Shown here piece after piece: positions 1-8,212 of a DNA stretch of 64,000 bases. The notes below the pieces were generated by a model. It was not told the origin of the DNA. It searched no databases and was given only the letters and a program-made list of their open reading frames with translations. Positions within the stretch are counted from its first letter, which is position 1, and each line of letters opens with the position of its first letter. Made by a program: the position numbers and the translations under genes. The DNA lies in NCBI GenBank assembly GCA_021825945.1, contig JAKAFN010000002.1:291915-355914 (forward strand), written 5' to 3'. Source of the DNA: Pseudomonadota bacterium. GTDB lineage: Bacteria; Pseudomonadota; Gammaproteobacteria; Burkholderiales; Burkholderiaceae_F.

Positions 1-1
1 G

Positions 2-586
2 CGCTATCCCGTGACCAACGCCGAGTACCAAGAATTCCTCCTCGACACCGGGCACCCGGAGCTGCCCACCAGCTGGGATTTCCGACGATTTCCCGTGGAG
101 CGCGCCAACCACCCGGTGTACACGGTCAGCGCCGCCTCGGCCGATGCGTATGCGGCATGGCTCGCGCAGCGCACGGGCCGCCGCTTCCGTCTGCCGACCG
201 AAGCGGAGTGGGAGTACGCCGCGACCGGACCGGATGGGCGGGAGTTTCCCTGGGGCGAGCGTTTCGATGCCGACTGTGCCAACACCGCCGAAACCGGCCT
301 GTTCCGCACCAGCGCGGTCGGCGCATTTCCCGGCGGTGCGTCGCCGTTCGGCATCGCCGACATGGCGGGCAACGTCGAGGAATATGTCGCCGACGACTAC
401 GCGCCCTACTCCGGCGGTCGCACCGTCGTCGACCATCTGGTGCAGATCCACGGTCGCTACCGGGTTGCGCGCGGTGGCAGTTTCGCGCGTTTCCGTGACC
501 TCGCGCGCACCCGTCGCCGCCATGGTCACAACCCGCGCTCGGTTACGTACGCGATGGGGTTCCGGCTCGCCGAAACGCTTGCGTAG
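2..586 (+). CDS. Formylglycine-generating enzyme family protein (FGE/SUMF1 domain), 5'-truncated by the window edge
   Basis: The reading frame is open to the first bases of the window (RYPVTNAEY..., a typical FGE-domain entry), so the true start lies upstream. The C-terminal part of the fold is clear: LPTEAEWEYAA near residue 65, a DMAGNVEEYV segment around residue 120 and the closing RGGSF...ARTRRR...GFRLAE. FGE-domain proteins oxidise a sulfatase cysteine to formylglycine, or, in bacteria, often serve as C-type-lectin-like domains in unrelated oxidative or regulatory proteins (e.g. EgtB, PvdO). The copper-binding cysteines of true FGE are not evident in the visible part, so a sulfatase-maturation role is not supported. 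The stop is TAG, 3 bases before the 3' end of the convergent kinase gene. Confidence 0.8.
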   Translation, partial: RYPVTNAEYQEFLLDTGHPELPTSWDFRRFPVERANHPVYTVSAASADAYAAWLAQRTGRRFRLPTEAEWEYAATGPDGREFPWGERFDADCANTAETGLFRTSAVGAFPGGASPFGIADMAGNVEEYVADDYAPYSGGRTVVDHLVQIHGRYRVARGGSFARFRDLARTRRRHGHNPRSVTYAMGFRLAETLA

Positions 587-589
587 CCG

Positions 590-1645
590 TCACGGCGCCA
601 GCGCCGGCTCCTGCATCGCGGCGATCTGCTCGCGCAGTTCGAGGATGCGCTCCTCCCAGTAGCGCGGCGTTTCGAACCACGGGAACGCGGCGGGGAATGC
701 CGGATCGTCCCAGCGCCGCGCGATCCAGGCGGCGTAGTGGATCAGGCGCAGCGTGCGCAGCGCTTCGATCAGGGCCAACTGGGCGCGGTCGAATTCGGCG
801 AACATTTCGTACCCCGTCAGCACGTCGCGCAATTGCGCTTCCTGCTCCGATCGGTCGCCTGACAACAGCATCCACAGGTCCTGGACCGCGGGGCCCATGA
901 CACTGTCGTCGAAGTCGACGAAATGCGGCCCCGGTTCGGGAGCCGCCTCGCTCCAGAGGATGTTTCCGGGATGGCAGTCGCCGTGCAGGCGCTGCCAGCG
1001 TATCGGGTCGACTTGGGAAAACGTCCGGCGCACGCCCTCGAGCGCCTGCGCCAGCAGGCCGCGGTAGATCTCGACCAGCTCCGGCGGCAGCCAATGGTGC
1101 TGCAGCAAGTAGGCGCCGGGCTCGACGCCGTAGGTGTCGGCGTCGAGCCGGATCCGTGTCGTGAACGGCCGGCGGGCGCCGACCGCATGCAGGCGGCCGA
1201 GGAAGCGGCCGATGTGCTCCCGCACGGCGGGATCGCACAGTTCGGGCGTGCGCCCGCCGCGGCGCTCGAATAGCGCAAAACGGAATCCGCCGGCGGTGTG
1301 CAAGGTTTCGCCGTTCAGTCGCAATGGCGGTACGGCCGGCACTTCGGCCTGCGCCAGATCCTCGGCGAATGCATGCTCTTCGCGGATCTGCGCATCGGTC
1401 CAGCGGCCGGGGCGGTAGAACTTCACGACCCGGGTCGGCGGCGGAGCGGATCGGAGCGCCGACGCGTCCGCCGACGGCTCGAGCCCGACGAGAAACACCC
1501 GGTTCTCATAGCTGTTGAGCGCGAAAAGCTGGCCCGATGCACGGAACCCGGCGTGCGATCCGACGGCATCGATCGCGTCGAGGATGGTTTCGGGCGAGAG
1601 GGCGGCAAGGGCGTTGCGGGCGAGGACATAGGCCGAACTGTACAA
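590..1645 (-). CDS. srkA: Stress response kinase A-like Ser/Thr protein kinase (SrkA/YihE family)
   Basis: About 350 residues, close to the family's usual 325-340. The APH/aminoglycoside-kinase-like fold shows the catalytic loop LHGDCHPGNILW and the metal-binding FVDFDDSVMGPAVQDLW, plus the N-terminal NSYENRVFLVG motif typical of YihE/RdoA. In enterobacteria this soluble kinase limits stress-induced cell death downstream of Cpx; no Cpx context is visible here. No ATG is available near the 5' end. The frame stays open to a TTG at 1666, but the TTG at 1645 (MYSSAYVLARN...) gives a more usual N-terminus and avoids overlapping ilvA, which starts divergently at 1656. The start is therefore uncertain by 7 codons. 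Confidence 0.85.
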   Translation of the reverse strand: MYSSAYVLARNALAALSPETILDAIDAVGSHAGFRASGQLFALNSYENRVFLVGLEPSADASALRSAPPPTRVVKFYRPGRWTDAQIREEHAFAEDLAQAEVPAVPPLRLNGETLHTAGGFRFALFERRGGRTPELCDPAVREHIGRFLGRLHAVGARRPFTTRIRLDADTYGVEPGAYLLQHHWLPPELVEIYRGLLAQALEGVRRTFSQVDPIRWQRLHGDCHPGNILWSEAAPEPGPHFVDFDDSVMGPAVQDLWMLLSGDRSEQEAQLRDVLTGYEMFAEFDRAQLALIEALRTLRLIHYAAWIARRWDDPAFPAAFPWFETPRYWEERILELREQIAAMQEPALAP

Positions 1646-1646
1646 T
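1641..1646 (+). promoter_or_regulatory. Possible -10 element for ilvA (TACAAT)
   Basis: TACAAT lies 9 bases before the ilvA ATG, so the transcript would have almost no leader. No good -35 is seen at 16-18 bases. A similar box (TACAAT or TATAAT followed by C) precedes the sulfotransferase, ftsE and ppk1 genes in this window, which is the main reason for listing it. Confidence 0.3.
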
Positions 1647-1655
1647 CCGGCGGCG

Positions 1656-3239
1656 ATGCCGGCCAACGACTATCTGCGCCGCATTCTCAACGCGCGCGTC
1701 TACGACGTCGCCATCGAGACGGCCCTGGACCCCGCCCCGCGCCTTTCGGCGCGATTGGATAATCGCGTCCTCCTCAAGCGCGAAGACCTGCAATCGGTCT
1801 TCAGCTTCAAGCTGCGCGGGGCGTACAACAAGATGGTCCATCTCGACCGGGCCGCGCGCGCGCGCGGCGTGATCGCGGCCTCGGCGGGCAACCATGCGCA
1901 GGGCGTGGCCCTGGCGGCGCAGCGGCTCGGCTGCCGTGCCGTGATCGTGATGCCGGTGACCACGCCGCAACTCAAGATCGATGCGGTGCGCAGCCGCGGC
2001 GCGGAAGTGGTCCTCCATGGCGATTCGTACTCCGACGCGTACACGCATGCCCTGACACTCCAGGAAAAGCGCAAGCTGACCTTCGTGCACCCGTTCGATG
2101 ATCCGGACGTGATCGCCGGCCAGGGCACGATCGGCATGGAGATCCTGCGTCAGCACCACGCGCGCAATGGGGCAAACACGGGGGCAAACACGGGGGCGAA
2201 CGCGGGGGCCAAGCTCGATGCAAACCCGGCGCCGATCGATGCGATCTTCGTGCCGATCGGCGGGGGCGGGCTGATTGCGGGGGTCGCGGCCTATGTGAAG
2301 GCGGTGCAGCCCGAGGTCAAGATCATCGGCGTGCAGACCGTCGATTCCGATGCCATGGCGCGTTCGCTGGCCGCCGGGCGGCGCGTGCAGCTCGCCGAGG
2401 TCGGGCTCTTTTCCGATGGCACCGCCGTGCGCATGGTGGGGAAACACACGTTCGATCTGTGCCGGCGCTATGTCGACGAGATCGTCACGGTGGATACCGA
2501 CGCCTTGTGCGCGGCGATCAAGGACGTGTTCCAGGACACCCGGTCGATCCTCGAGCCCGCCGGTGCGCTGTCGGTGGCGGGCTGCAAGCAATACGCGGCG
2601 AGCAAGCGCCTGCGCGAGCGCACGCTGGTGGCGATCACCAGCGGCGCGAACATGAATTTCGACCGCCTGCGCTTCGTCGCCGAACGCGCCGAGGTGGGCG
2701 AGCAGCGCGAAGCGTTGTTCGCGGTGACCTTGCCCGAGGAGCGCGGATCCTTCAAGCGCTTCTGCGCCCTGCTTGGTACGCGCGCGATCACCGAGTTCAA
2801 CTATCGCATCTCGGACGCTGCGACGGCGCACATCTTCGTCGGCGTCGAAACGGCGGGGCGCGACGACGCGCGCGCCCTGGCGCGCAGCTTCGAGCAGGCG
2901 GGTTTCGCGACGAGCGACCTGACCGACGACGAACTCGCGAAGGAGCACCTGCGCTACATGGTCGGCGGCCATTCCCCGCTGGCGGTGGACGAGCGGGTGT
3001 TCCGCTTCGAATTCCCCGAGCGCCCCGGCGCACTGATGCGGTTTCTGAGCGCGATGTCGCCGGCATGGAACATCTCGCTCTTTCATTACCGCAACCAGGG
3101 CTCCGATTACGGCCGCATCCTCGTCGGCATGCAGGCCCCCAAGCGCGACCGTGGCGCGCTCCGGCGCTTCCTCGCTGACCTGGGCTACCAGTATCAGGAA
3201 GAGACCGGAAGCGGCGCGTACCGGTTGTTCCTGGGTTAG
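1656..3239 (+). CDS. ilvA: Threonine ammonia-lyase, biosynthetic (threonine deaminase)
   Basis: PLP enzyme converting threonine to 2-oxobutanoate, the first committed step of isoleucine synthesis. The PLP lysine is in SFKLRGAYNKM (about Lys52) and the phosphate-binding glycine loop in PIGGGGLIAG. Two C-terminal ACT-like regulatory domains follow (ALFAVTLPEERGSFKRF and FRFEFPERPGALMRF), so isoleucine/valine allostery is expected. At 527 residues it is slightly longer than the usual 500-515. The extra length is a low-complexity GANTGANTGANAGAK insert at about residues 172-187, encoded by a 12-bp tandem repeat just before the glycine loop. The start ATG lies 10 bases from the divergent srkA start. 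Confidence 0.97.
   Translation: MPANDYLRRILNARVYDVAIETALDPAPRLSARLDNRVLLKREDLQSVFSFKLRGAYNKMVHLDRAARARGVIAASAGNHAQGVALAAQRLGCRAVIVMPVTTPQLKIDAVRSRGAEVVLHGDSYSDAYTHALTLQEKRKLTFVHPFDDPDVIAGQGTIGMEILRQHHARNGANTGANTGANAGAKLDANPAPIDAIFVPIGGGGLIAGVAAYVKAVQPEVKIIGVQTVDSDAMARSLAAGRRVQLAEVGLFSDGTAVRMVGKHTFDLCRRYVDEIVTVDTDALCAAIKDVFQDTRSILEPAGALSVAGCKQYAASKRLRERTLVAITSGANMNFDRLRFVAERAEVGEQREALFAVTLPEERGSFKRFCALLGTRAITEFNYRISDAATAHIFVGVETAGRDDARALARSFEQAGFATSDLTDDELAKEHLRYMVGGHSPLAVDERVFRFEFPERPGALMRFLSAMSPAWNISLFHYRNQGSDYGRILVGMQAPKRDRGALRRFLADLGYQYQEETGSGAYRLFLG
2169..2204 (+). repeat. 12-bp tandem repeat (3 units) inside ilvA
   Basis: Two identical units GGGGCAAACACG followed by a third with two changes (GGGGCGAACGCG), then a decayed fourth unit to about 2216. 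Each unit encodes four residues (GANT-like), so gain or loss of units stays in frame and would lengthen or shorten a surface loop of threonine deaminase. Confidence 0.85.
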
Positions 3240-3321
3240 GGTCGCGGAGATTCGCATTGGCAGGAAGGTGGCGGCGCTAGGGTTCCCCCTCCCCCGCGCA
3301 CCCGGTTCCCGCGCCGATGCC

Positions 3322-4068
3322 TCAGTCGCCGCACACCCCGCAGCGTGGATCGCGCGCGAAGCGCAGTTCCTGAAACCCTCCCCGCAGCGCGTCGAACCGG
3401 ATCAGCCGACCGCTCGCAGGTGATCCGGCGCCGGCCAGGATCTTGATCGCTTCGCCGGCCTGCAGGGAGCCGATCACGCCGGTCAGCGGCGCGAATACGC
3501 CGGTCGTGGCGCAGGGTTCGTCCTCGCCCCGCGCATCCTCGGGAAAGAGGCAGGCGTAGCAGGGGCTTTGCGGATCGCGGAAGTCAAACACGGCGAGCTG
3601 TCCCGCGAAGCCGCTCGCCGCGCCCGATACCAGGGGAATCTCCGTCGCGCGGCAGGCGCGGTTGGCGGCGTAGCGTGTGACGCGGTTGTCGGAACAATCG
3701 ACGACGACATCCACGTCCGGCAGCACATCGGCGAGATTGGCCGCCGTCGCCCGCTCGCCATACGCTTCGATGCGCACCTCGGGATTGAGCGCCGCCAGCG
3801 CCGCGCGCGCCGACTCGACCTTCGGCATGCCGAGCCGATCGGTCGTGTGCAGGATCTGGCGTTGCAGGTTCGTGAGGTCGACGAGATCGGCGTCGAACAG
3901 GACCAGCCGGCCCACGCCCGCCGCGGCGAGATAGATCGCCGCCGGCGAGCCCAGGCCGCCGGCGCCGATCACGAGCGCGCACGACGCCCGCAGGCGCACC
4001 TGCCCTTCGACGCCGATCTCGTCGAGCAGGATGTGGCGCGAATAGCGAAGCAGCGTTTGGTCGTCCAT
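3322..4068 (-). CDS. moeB: HesA/MoeB/ThiF family E1-like adenylyltransferase
   Basis: A 248-residue ubiquitin-activating-like enzyme that adenylates the C-terminal glycine of a small sulfur carrier (MoaD or ThiS type) for molybdopterin or thiazole synthesis. Visible motifs: nucleotide-binding GAGGLGSPAAIYLAAAGVG, the acidic LFDADLVDLTNLQRQ, and DVVVDCSDN. A structural zinc site is formed by CYAC in the middle and CGVC at the very C-terminus. A candidate catalytic cysteine lies in PCATTGVFAPLTG. The ATG at 4068 (MDDQTLLRYSRHILL) matches the family start; the frame is open further upstream but the extra residues are arginine-rich non-conserved sequence. MoeB and ThiF cannot be separated by sequence alone and no carrier gene is adjacent. 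Confidence 0.9.
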   Translation of the reverse strand: MDDQTLLRYSRHILLDEIGVEGQVRLRASCALVIGAGGLGSPAAIYLAAAGVGRLVLFDADLVDLTNLQRQILHTTDRLGMPKVESARAALAALNPEVRIEAYGERATAANLADVLPDVDVVVDCSDNRVTRYAANRACRATEIPLVSGAASGFAGQLAVFDFRDPQSPCYACLFPEDARGEDEPCATTGVFAPLTGVIGSLQAGEAIKILAGAGSPASGRLIRFDALRGGFQELRFARDPRCGVCGD

Positions 4069-4209
4069 CGATGGCCGGGAAACCGATCCGCGAACTCGAT
4101 GTCGGCGGCGCCGCGGACGATGCCGGATCGGCCCTGCTCCGCAGATTACCAAACCGGGCGGTGGCGAACCGGACGACCGGACCTCGCCTCCGGAGACCGT
4201 GCGCTTCCC

Positions 4210-4215
4210 TATAAT
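4210..4215 (+). promoter_or_regulatory. Possible -10 element (TATAAT) for the sulfotransferase gene
   Basis: A perfect TATAAT sits 26 bases before the ATG at 4242. The hexamer at 17-base spacing upstream does not resemble TTGACA, so this is a -10-only call. The 173-base gap between the divergent moeB-type gene and this gene otherwise shows nothing recognisable. Confidence 0.4.
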
Positions 4216-4241
4216 CCGGCGAGCGATTGCATACCGACCCC

Positions 4242-5066
4242 ATGTCCACTCCCGCCCCTTCCGCGATCCACTTCCTCTCCGGCCTGCCGCGCTCCGGCTC
4301 CACGCTGCTGACCGCGCTGCTGCGCCAGAATCCGCGCTTCCACGCCGACATCACCAGTCCGCTCTACACGATGGTGACCGCGATGGCGCAGAAGATGAGC
4401 GACGAAACCGAGTACGGAACGTTCTTCACCGACGCGCGGCGCCAGGCCGTCATGCGGGGGCTCTTCGAAAGTTATTACCGCGATGCCGGAGCCGCCGTGG
4501 TCTTCGACAACAATCGCGGATGGTGCGGCATGCTGCCGGCATTGGCCCAACTCTTTCCGCAGACGCGCGTCATCGCCTGCGTGCGCGAGGTGGCCTGGAT
4601 CATCGACAGTTTCGAGCGCATCCTGCGCCGCAATCCGTTCCGCCCGACGGTCTTGACCGGATTCAAGCTCGATACCACCGTCTACACGCGGGCCAACGGC
4701 CTGGCGTCCCCGGGTGGATCGGTGGGCTTCGCCTACGAGAGCCTCAAAGAGGCGTTCTACGGTGAGCACGCCGGGCGCCTGATGTTGTTGCAGTACGAAA
4801 CGCTGACCCGGGATCCGGACCGGGCGATGGCAGCGGTCTATCGCTTCCTCGGCGAACCCGTGTTCGAGCACGATTTCGAGCGCGTCGAGTTCGAAGCGCC
4901 GGCGTTCGACGAACGGATGGGCGCCCCCGGCATGCACCGCATCACCGGGCGTGTGCGTATCAACGAACGGCCGTCGATCCTGCCTCCGGACCTGATCCGC
5001 CGCTGCGAAAACGATTCCTTCTGGCGCGATCCCGGCGCCAACCCGCACGGCGTGCTGATCGTCTGA
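4242..5066 (+). CDS. Sulfotransferase family protein (PAPS-dependent)
   Basis: A 274-residue sulfotransferase-fold protein. The 5'-phosphosulfate loop is LPRSGSTLLTALLR at about residues 16-29 and the 3'-phosphate-binding segment is the CVREVAWIIDSFERIL region, as in bacterial Sulfotransfer_3-type enzymes. It should move a sulfuryl group from PAPS to a hydroxyl or amino acceptor; the acceptor cannot be read from sequence. No signal peptide or membrane segment. The ATG at 4242 is preferred over an in-frame TTG at 4227. It stands alone between divergent and convergent neighbours, so no pathway context is given. Confidence 0.87.
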   Translation: MSTPAPSAIHFLSGLPRSGSTLLTALLRQNPRFHADITSPLYTMVTAMAQKMSDETEYGTFFTDARRQAVMRGLFESYYRDAGAAVVFDNNRGWCGMLPALAQLFPQTRVIACVREVAWIIDSFERILRRNPFRPTVLTGFKLDTTVYTRANGLASPGGSVGFAYESLKEAFYGEHAGRLMLLQYETLTRDPDRAMAAVYRFLGEPVFEHDFERVEFEAPAFDERMGAPGMHRITGRVRINERPSILPPDLIRRCENDSFWRDPGANPHGVLIV

Positions 5067-5107
5067 GGGCGCCCCCGGCATGCACCGCAGCGAACCGGGG
5101 TCGGTGT

Positions 5108-6013
5108 TCAGAGTTTTCCCAGGTTGTGCATGACCCGCGCGAACTCCCGCGGCTTGATCCCGCCGACCGCCCCTGGGATCTGGTTCTTGAATTTGCGGAA
5201 GTAGTACCGGATCGCATCCACCGTGAGGCCGAGGCGGTCGGCGATTTCGTCGTCGGCCTCCCCCAGCAGCCCGGCGCGCAACACATCGGCTTCGCGCGGG
5301 GTGAACCGCATTGCGAGCAGATCGTGGATGTACGGGCGGACCCGCAGTTCCATCGCGATCGCGATGCGCTGCGCGGCATAGAACAGCGCGAATACGCCGG
5401 TGTCGGATGGCGGCGCGGAGAAGAACACGAATAGCGCTCCGCGCGAAAGCCCGCCGCGCGCCGGCACGACCGCGAGGCTCGAGGTATCGTCTGTCGCGTT
5501 GCGCCGTAGCCAAGTCTTGATGACGTCGGAATGGCGGATTTTGGAGTGGACCCAGGAGCAGTGCTCCTCGATCGTCCCGATCAGCGGACGCCATTCCTGG
5601 CTTGCCCGCAGCAGGAGCGGGTCACGCTCGGCGATCATGGTCGCATACAACCGTTGCAGATCGTGCGACATGGTGCCGTGCATGCGCGGAGGAAGCGGGT
5701 CGAGTCCGGTGCAGCCGTGATCGACCAGCACGCACAGGCATTGGCGCATCGGCACGATCCGGTCCAGCCGCTCGCCCAGTTCCCGATCCAGCAGGTCCAG
5801 GGCCATGGTTTGCAGCGGTAGCATGAGTTCGTCGATGCGCCGCCGCAGTTCGGAGCTCAGGTGCGAGGCCGGGCCGCGCCACGCCTCGGATCCGGAATCG
5901 CGTCGGAGTCCGGGATTGGGCGGTCGCGCGGTCCGGTCCGGGCGCGCCGCCTGCGACACGCGTGCATGCAATGGGGTTGGCTCGGCGAATTGTTTGGCAG
6001 ACCAGGAAACCAC
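5108..6013 (-). CDS. LuxR-type transcriptional regulator
   Basis: A 301-residue protein whose C-terminal ~65 residues form a GerE/LuxR helix-turn-helix (FTPREADVLRAGLLGEADDEIADRLGLT...IRYYFRKFKNQI). The N-terminal ~220 residues match no domain I recognise: neither receiver nor autoinducer-binding motifs are evident. The GTG at 6013 is supported by a strong Shine-Dalgarno (GGAAGGAG, 6 bases upstream). It lies 72 bases downstream of the hybrid kinase gene on the same strand, so it may be the output regulator of that signalling set, although it has no phospho-acceptor domain. The HTH call is firm; the regulatory target is unknown. Confidence 0.85.
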   Translation of the reverse strand: MVSWSAKQFAEPTPLHARVSQAARPDRTARPPNPGLRRDSGSEAWRGPASHLSSELRRRIDELMLPLQTMALDLLDRELGERLDRIVPMRQCLCVLVDHGCTGLDPLPPRMHGTMSHDLQRLYATMIAERDPLLLRASQEWRPLIGTIEEHCSWVHSKIRHSDVIKTWLRRNATDDTSSLAVVPARGGLSRGALFVFFSAPPSDTGVFALFYAAQRIAIAMELRVRPYIHDLLAMRFTPREADVLRAGLLGEADDEIADRLGLTVDAIRYYFRKFKNQIPGAVGGIKPREFARVMHNLGKL

Positions 6014-6085
6014 GAATTGCTCCTTCCGTTTTTCGATGCCCGATTCGAATGCTGCGGATGACGTCGCAAAGGCGCTTTCCGTGTG

Positions 6086-8212
6086 CTAGGGATCGGCGTC
6101 GCCGCGGCGCAGGTCGAATTCGAATCGCGCGCCCTGCGGCGATTCGTTCTGCGCCCGCAGCGTGCCGCCATGGGCGCGGACGATCGCGTTGCAGATCGCT
6201 AGGCCGAGGCCTAGGCCGCTGCCGATTTCCTTGGTGGTGAAAAACGGCTCGAACATGCGCGCCATCGCCGTCGGCGCGATGCCGCTGCCGTTGTCCCGGA
6301 CGGCGATGACGACGCGCTCGTCCTCGATCCGCGTTTCGATGCGAACCCAGGCGCCTTCCACCGCGGCGCCCGACGGGTGCCCGTCCTCGCCGGCGCGGGT
6401 TGCGGCGGCGGCGTTGGAAAGCAGGTTGATCAGCACCTGGGTGATCTCCCGTTCGGTTCCGACGACCCGACACGACTGCGCATGCACCTCGACCCGAAGC
6501 GATGCCAGTTCGTGGCGGCAGAAGCGCAGCGCGGCGTCGATCGGAGCGGTTACGTCGAAGAGCTGCCGGTCCGCAGCGGCGAGGGCTGCGGACGGGCCCG
6601 CGCCGGGCGATGTATCGACGGGAACATCGTCACGATGGCGGAAGGCGAACACCCGCAGGCCGGCGACGATGTGTCCGATCCGGTCGAGACCGTCGCAGAT
6701 CGTCCCCACCAGTTCGGCAACCCGTTCCGGAGGTTCCTGCGGCGCCTCGCGCAGCAAGGTGAGAGCCGCTTGCATGTACGACACCGGGTTCTGGATCTCG
6801 TGGAGCATGCCGGCAGCGAACATGCCCATCGACTTGAGCTTTTCATGCTGGATCAGGGCGGCGCGCACGGATGCGAGTTCGCGATTGGCGACCTCGAGCC
6901 GGCTATTGAGCGTGCGTAGGGCGCGCTCGGCCATCGCCGCGCGCCCGAGGTTGCCCAAGCGTGCCGAAAGTTCGGCAAACGAGAACGGCTTGGCCAGAAA
7001 GTCGTCGATCCCGCTTTGCAGCGCCGCAACCCGTTCGGACTCTTCCATGCGCGCGGTGATCAGCACGGTCTTGCACACGAGGCCTTCGCGTCGCAGGGTG
7101 CGTACCACTTCGAGGCCGCTGATGCCCGGCATCATCCAGTCCGTCAGCAGCACGTCCGGAGTCTGGTCGCGGGCTTGCGTGAGTCCTTCGATACCGTTGG
7201 ACGCGGTCCTCACGTCGAACCGCTCGGACAGCGCTTGCGTGATCAGCCAGCGCAATTCGGAGTCGTCTTCGATCAGGAGCACGGTGGGGCGCTGCGCGCC
7301 GATTTCGGCGGGCGCCGGGACATTCCCGCCGGCTGGCGGTTCGCACGCGACCCAATTTGCGGTGTCGGTGCACAAGACCGGAGCGGAGGCCGCCGAAGCG
7401 CCGGACGACCTCGCGGCGATCGGCAGCCAGACCATGAAGCATGCGCCCTCTCCGGGTGCACTGCGCAGTTCGAGACGGCCCGCCATTTCCTGCGTCCACT
7501 CGCGGACCAGGGCGAGCCCGATGCCGAGGCCATCCTGACGACATGACGGCGGCACAACCAAGCGGCGAAAGGGCTGGAAGACCGCTTCGTGGTGTTCGGG
7601 GGCGATGCCGATTCCCTGATCCTCGACGAAAAATCCGGCGTTCCTGCCGCGCACGCAAGAACCGATGCGGATCTGCCCGCGTCCCGCGGAAAATTTGACG
7701 GCGTTGCTGAACAGGTTGAGGAAGATGCATTCGAGGCCACGCACGTCGGCACGCACGCGGACCCCGTCGGCCCCGAATGCATCGACCAGCCTTGCCGCAT
7801 CCAATCCGGGATGATGTGCGACGACGCTCGCCATGTCGCGCAACCACGCGTCGAGCGCCACCTCCTCGATCTGCGGCGGTCGTCGGTGACCGCGTCGGAT
7901 CCGCTCCGGCAGGCCATCCGAAAGGTGAATCAGTCGCAAGCAGTTCTGCCGCGCGATGCGCACGCATTCTTCCGCTTCCGGGCCGAGTCCCGATATGGCT
8001 GCCAGCCGCTGCAGCGGGCCATCGACGAGGCTCAGGGGGGTGCGCCACTCATGCACGAGATGCAGCAGCGACCACAAGCAGCGCGCGTCCCATGTTTCGG
8101 CGGGAATATTCGCGACTGCCGATTCCGGCAGCAACCGGCGCCGCAGATTGTGGAACCATGGTTTGCACCCGCCCCATGCCGAGGCGTCATCCCGGGAGCC
8201 CATCGCGCTCAT
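6086..8212 (-). CDS. Soluble hybrid sensor kinase with two kinase cores around a receiver domain (HK-REC-HK)
   Basis: 708 residues with no membrane segment and no recognisable sensor domain. Order: a first HisKA with VHEWRTPLS (His54) and its ATPase domain (N box NLFSNAVKFS, G boxes VEDQGIGIAP and GLGIGLAL); a receiver domain with LLIEDD and phospho-acceptor Asp358 (LLTDWMMPG) and Lys in LAKPF; a short coiled stretch; then a second HisKA with MLHEIQNPVSYM (His471) and a second ATPase domain (NLLSNAAAA, VRDNGSGIAP, GSGLGLGLAI). All phospho-relay residues appear intact. The ATG at 8212 has a good Shine-Dalgarno (GGAAGGA) and overlaps the ATG of the divergent response-regulator gene at the same CATG. 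The partner is probably that divergent regulator and/or the LuxR-type protein downstream. Confidence 0.9.
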   Translation of the reverse strand: MSAMGSRDDASAWGGCKPWFHNLRRRLLPESAVANIPAETWDARCLWSLLHLVHEWRTPLSLVDGPLQRLAAISGLGPEAEECVRIARQNCLRLIHLSDGLPERIRRGHRRPPQIEEVALDAWLRDMASVVAHHPGLDAARLVDAFGADGVRVRADVRGLECIFLNLFSNAVKFSAGRGQIRIGSCVRGRNAGFFVEDQGIGIAPEHHEAVFQPFRRLVVPPSCRQDGLGIGLALVREWTQEMAGRLELRSAPGEGACFMVWLPIAARSSGASAASAPVLCTDTANWVACEPPAGGNVPAPAEIGAQRPTVLLIEDDSELRWLITQALSERFDVRTASNGIEGLTQARDQTPDVLLTDWMMPGISGLEVVRTLRREGLVCKTVLITARMEESERVAALQSGIDDFLAKPFSFAELSARLGNLGRAAMAERALRTLNSRLEVANRELASVRAALIQHEKLKSMGMFAAGMLHEIQNPVSYMQAALTLLREAPQEPPERVAELVGTICDGLDRIGHIVAGLRVFAFRHRDDVPVDTSPGAGPSAALAAADRQLFDVTAPIDAALRFCRHELASLRVEVHAQSCRVVGTEREITQVLINLLSNAAAATRAGEDGHPSGAAVEGAWVRIETRIEDERVVIAVRDNGSGIAPTAMARMFEPFFTTKEIGSGLGLGLAICNAIVRAHGGTLRAQNESPQGARFEFDLRRGDADP

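Noticed and set aside
1506..3257. 583-codon open frame antisense to ilvA
   Set aside because: It is a shadow of a GC-rich gene; the sense strand encodes a complete threonine deaminase and the antisense translation has no domain.
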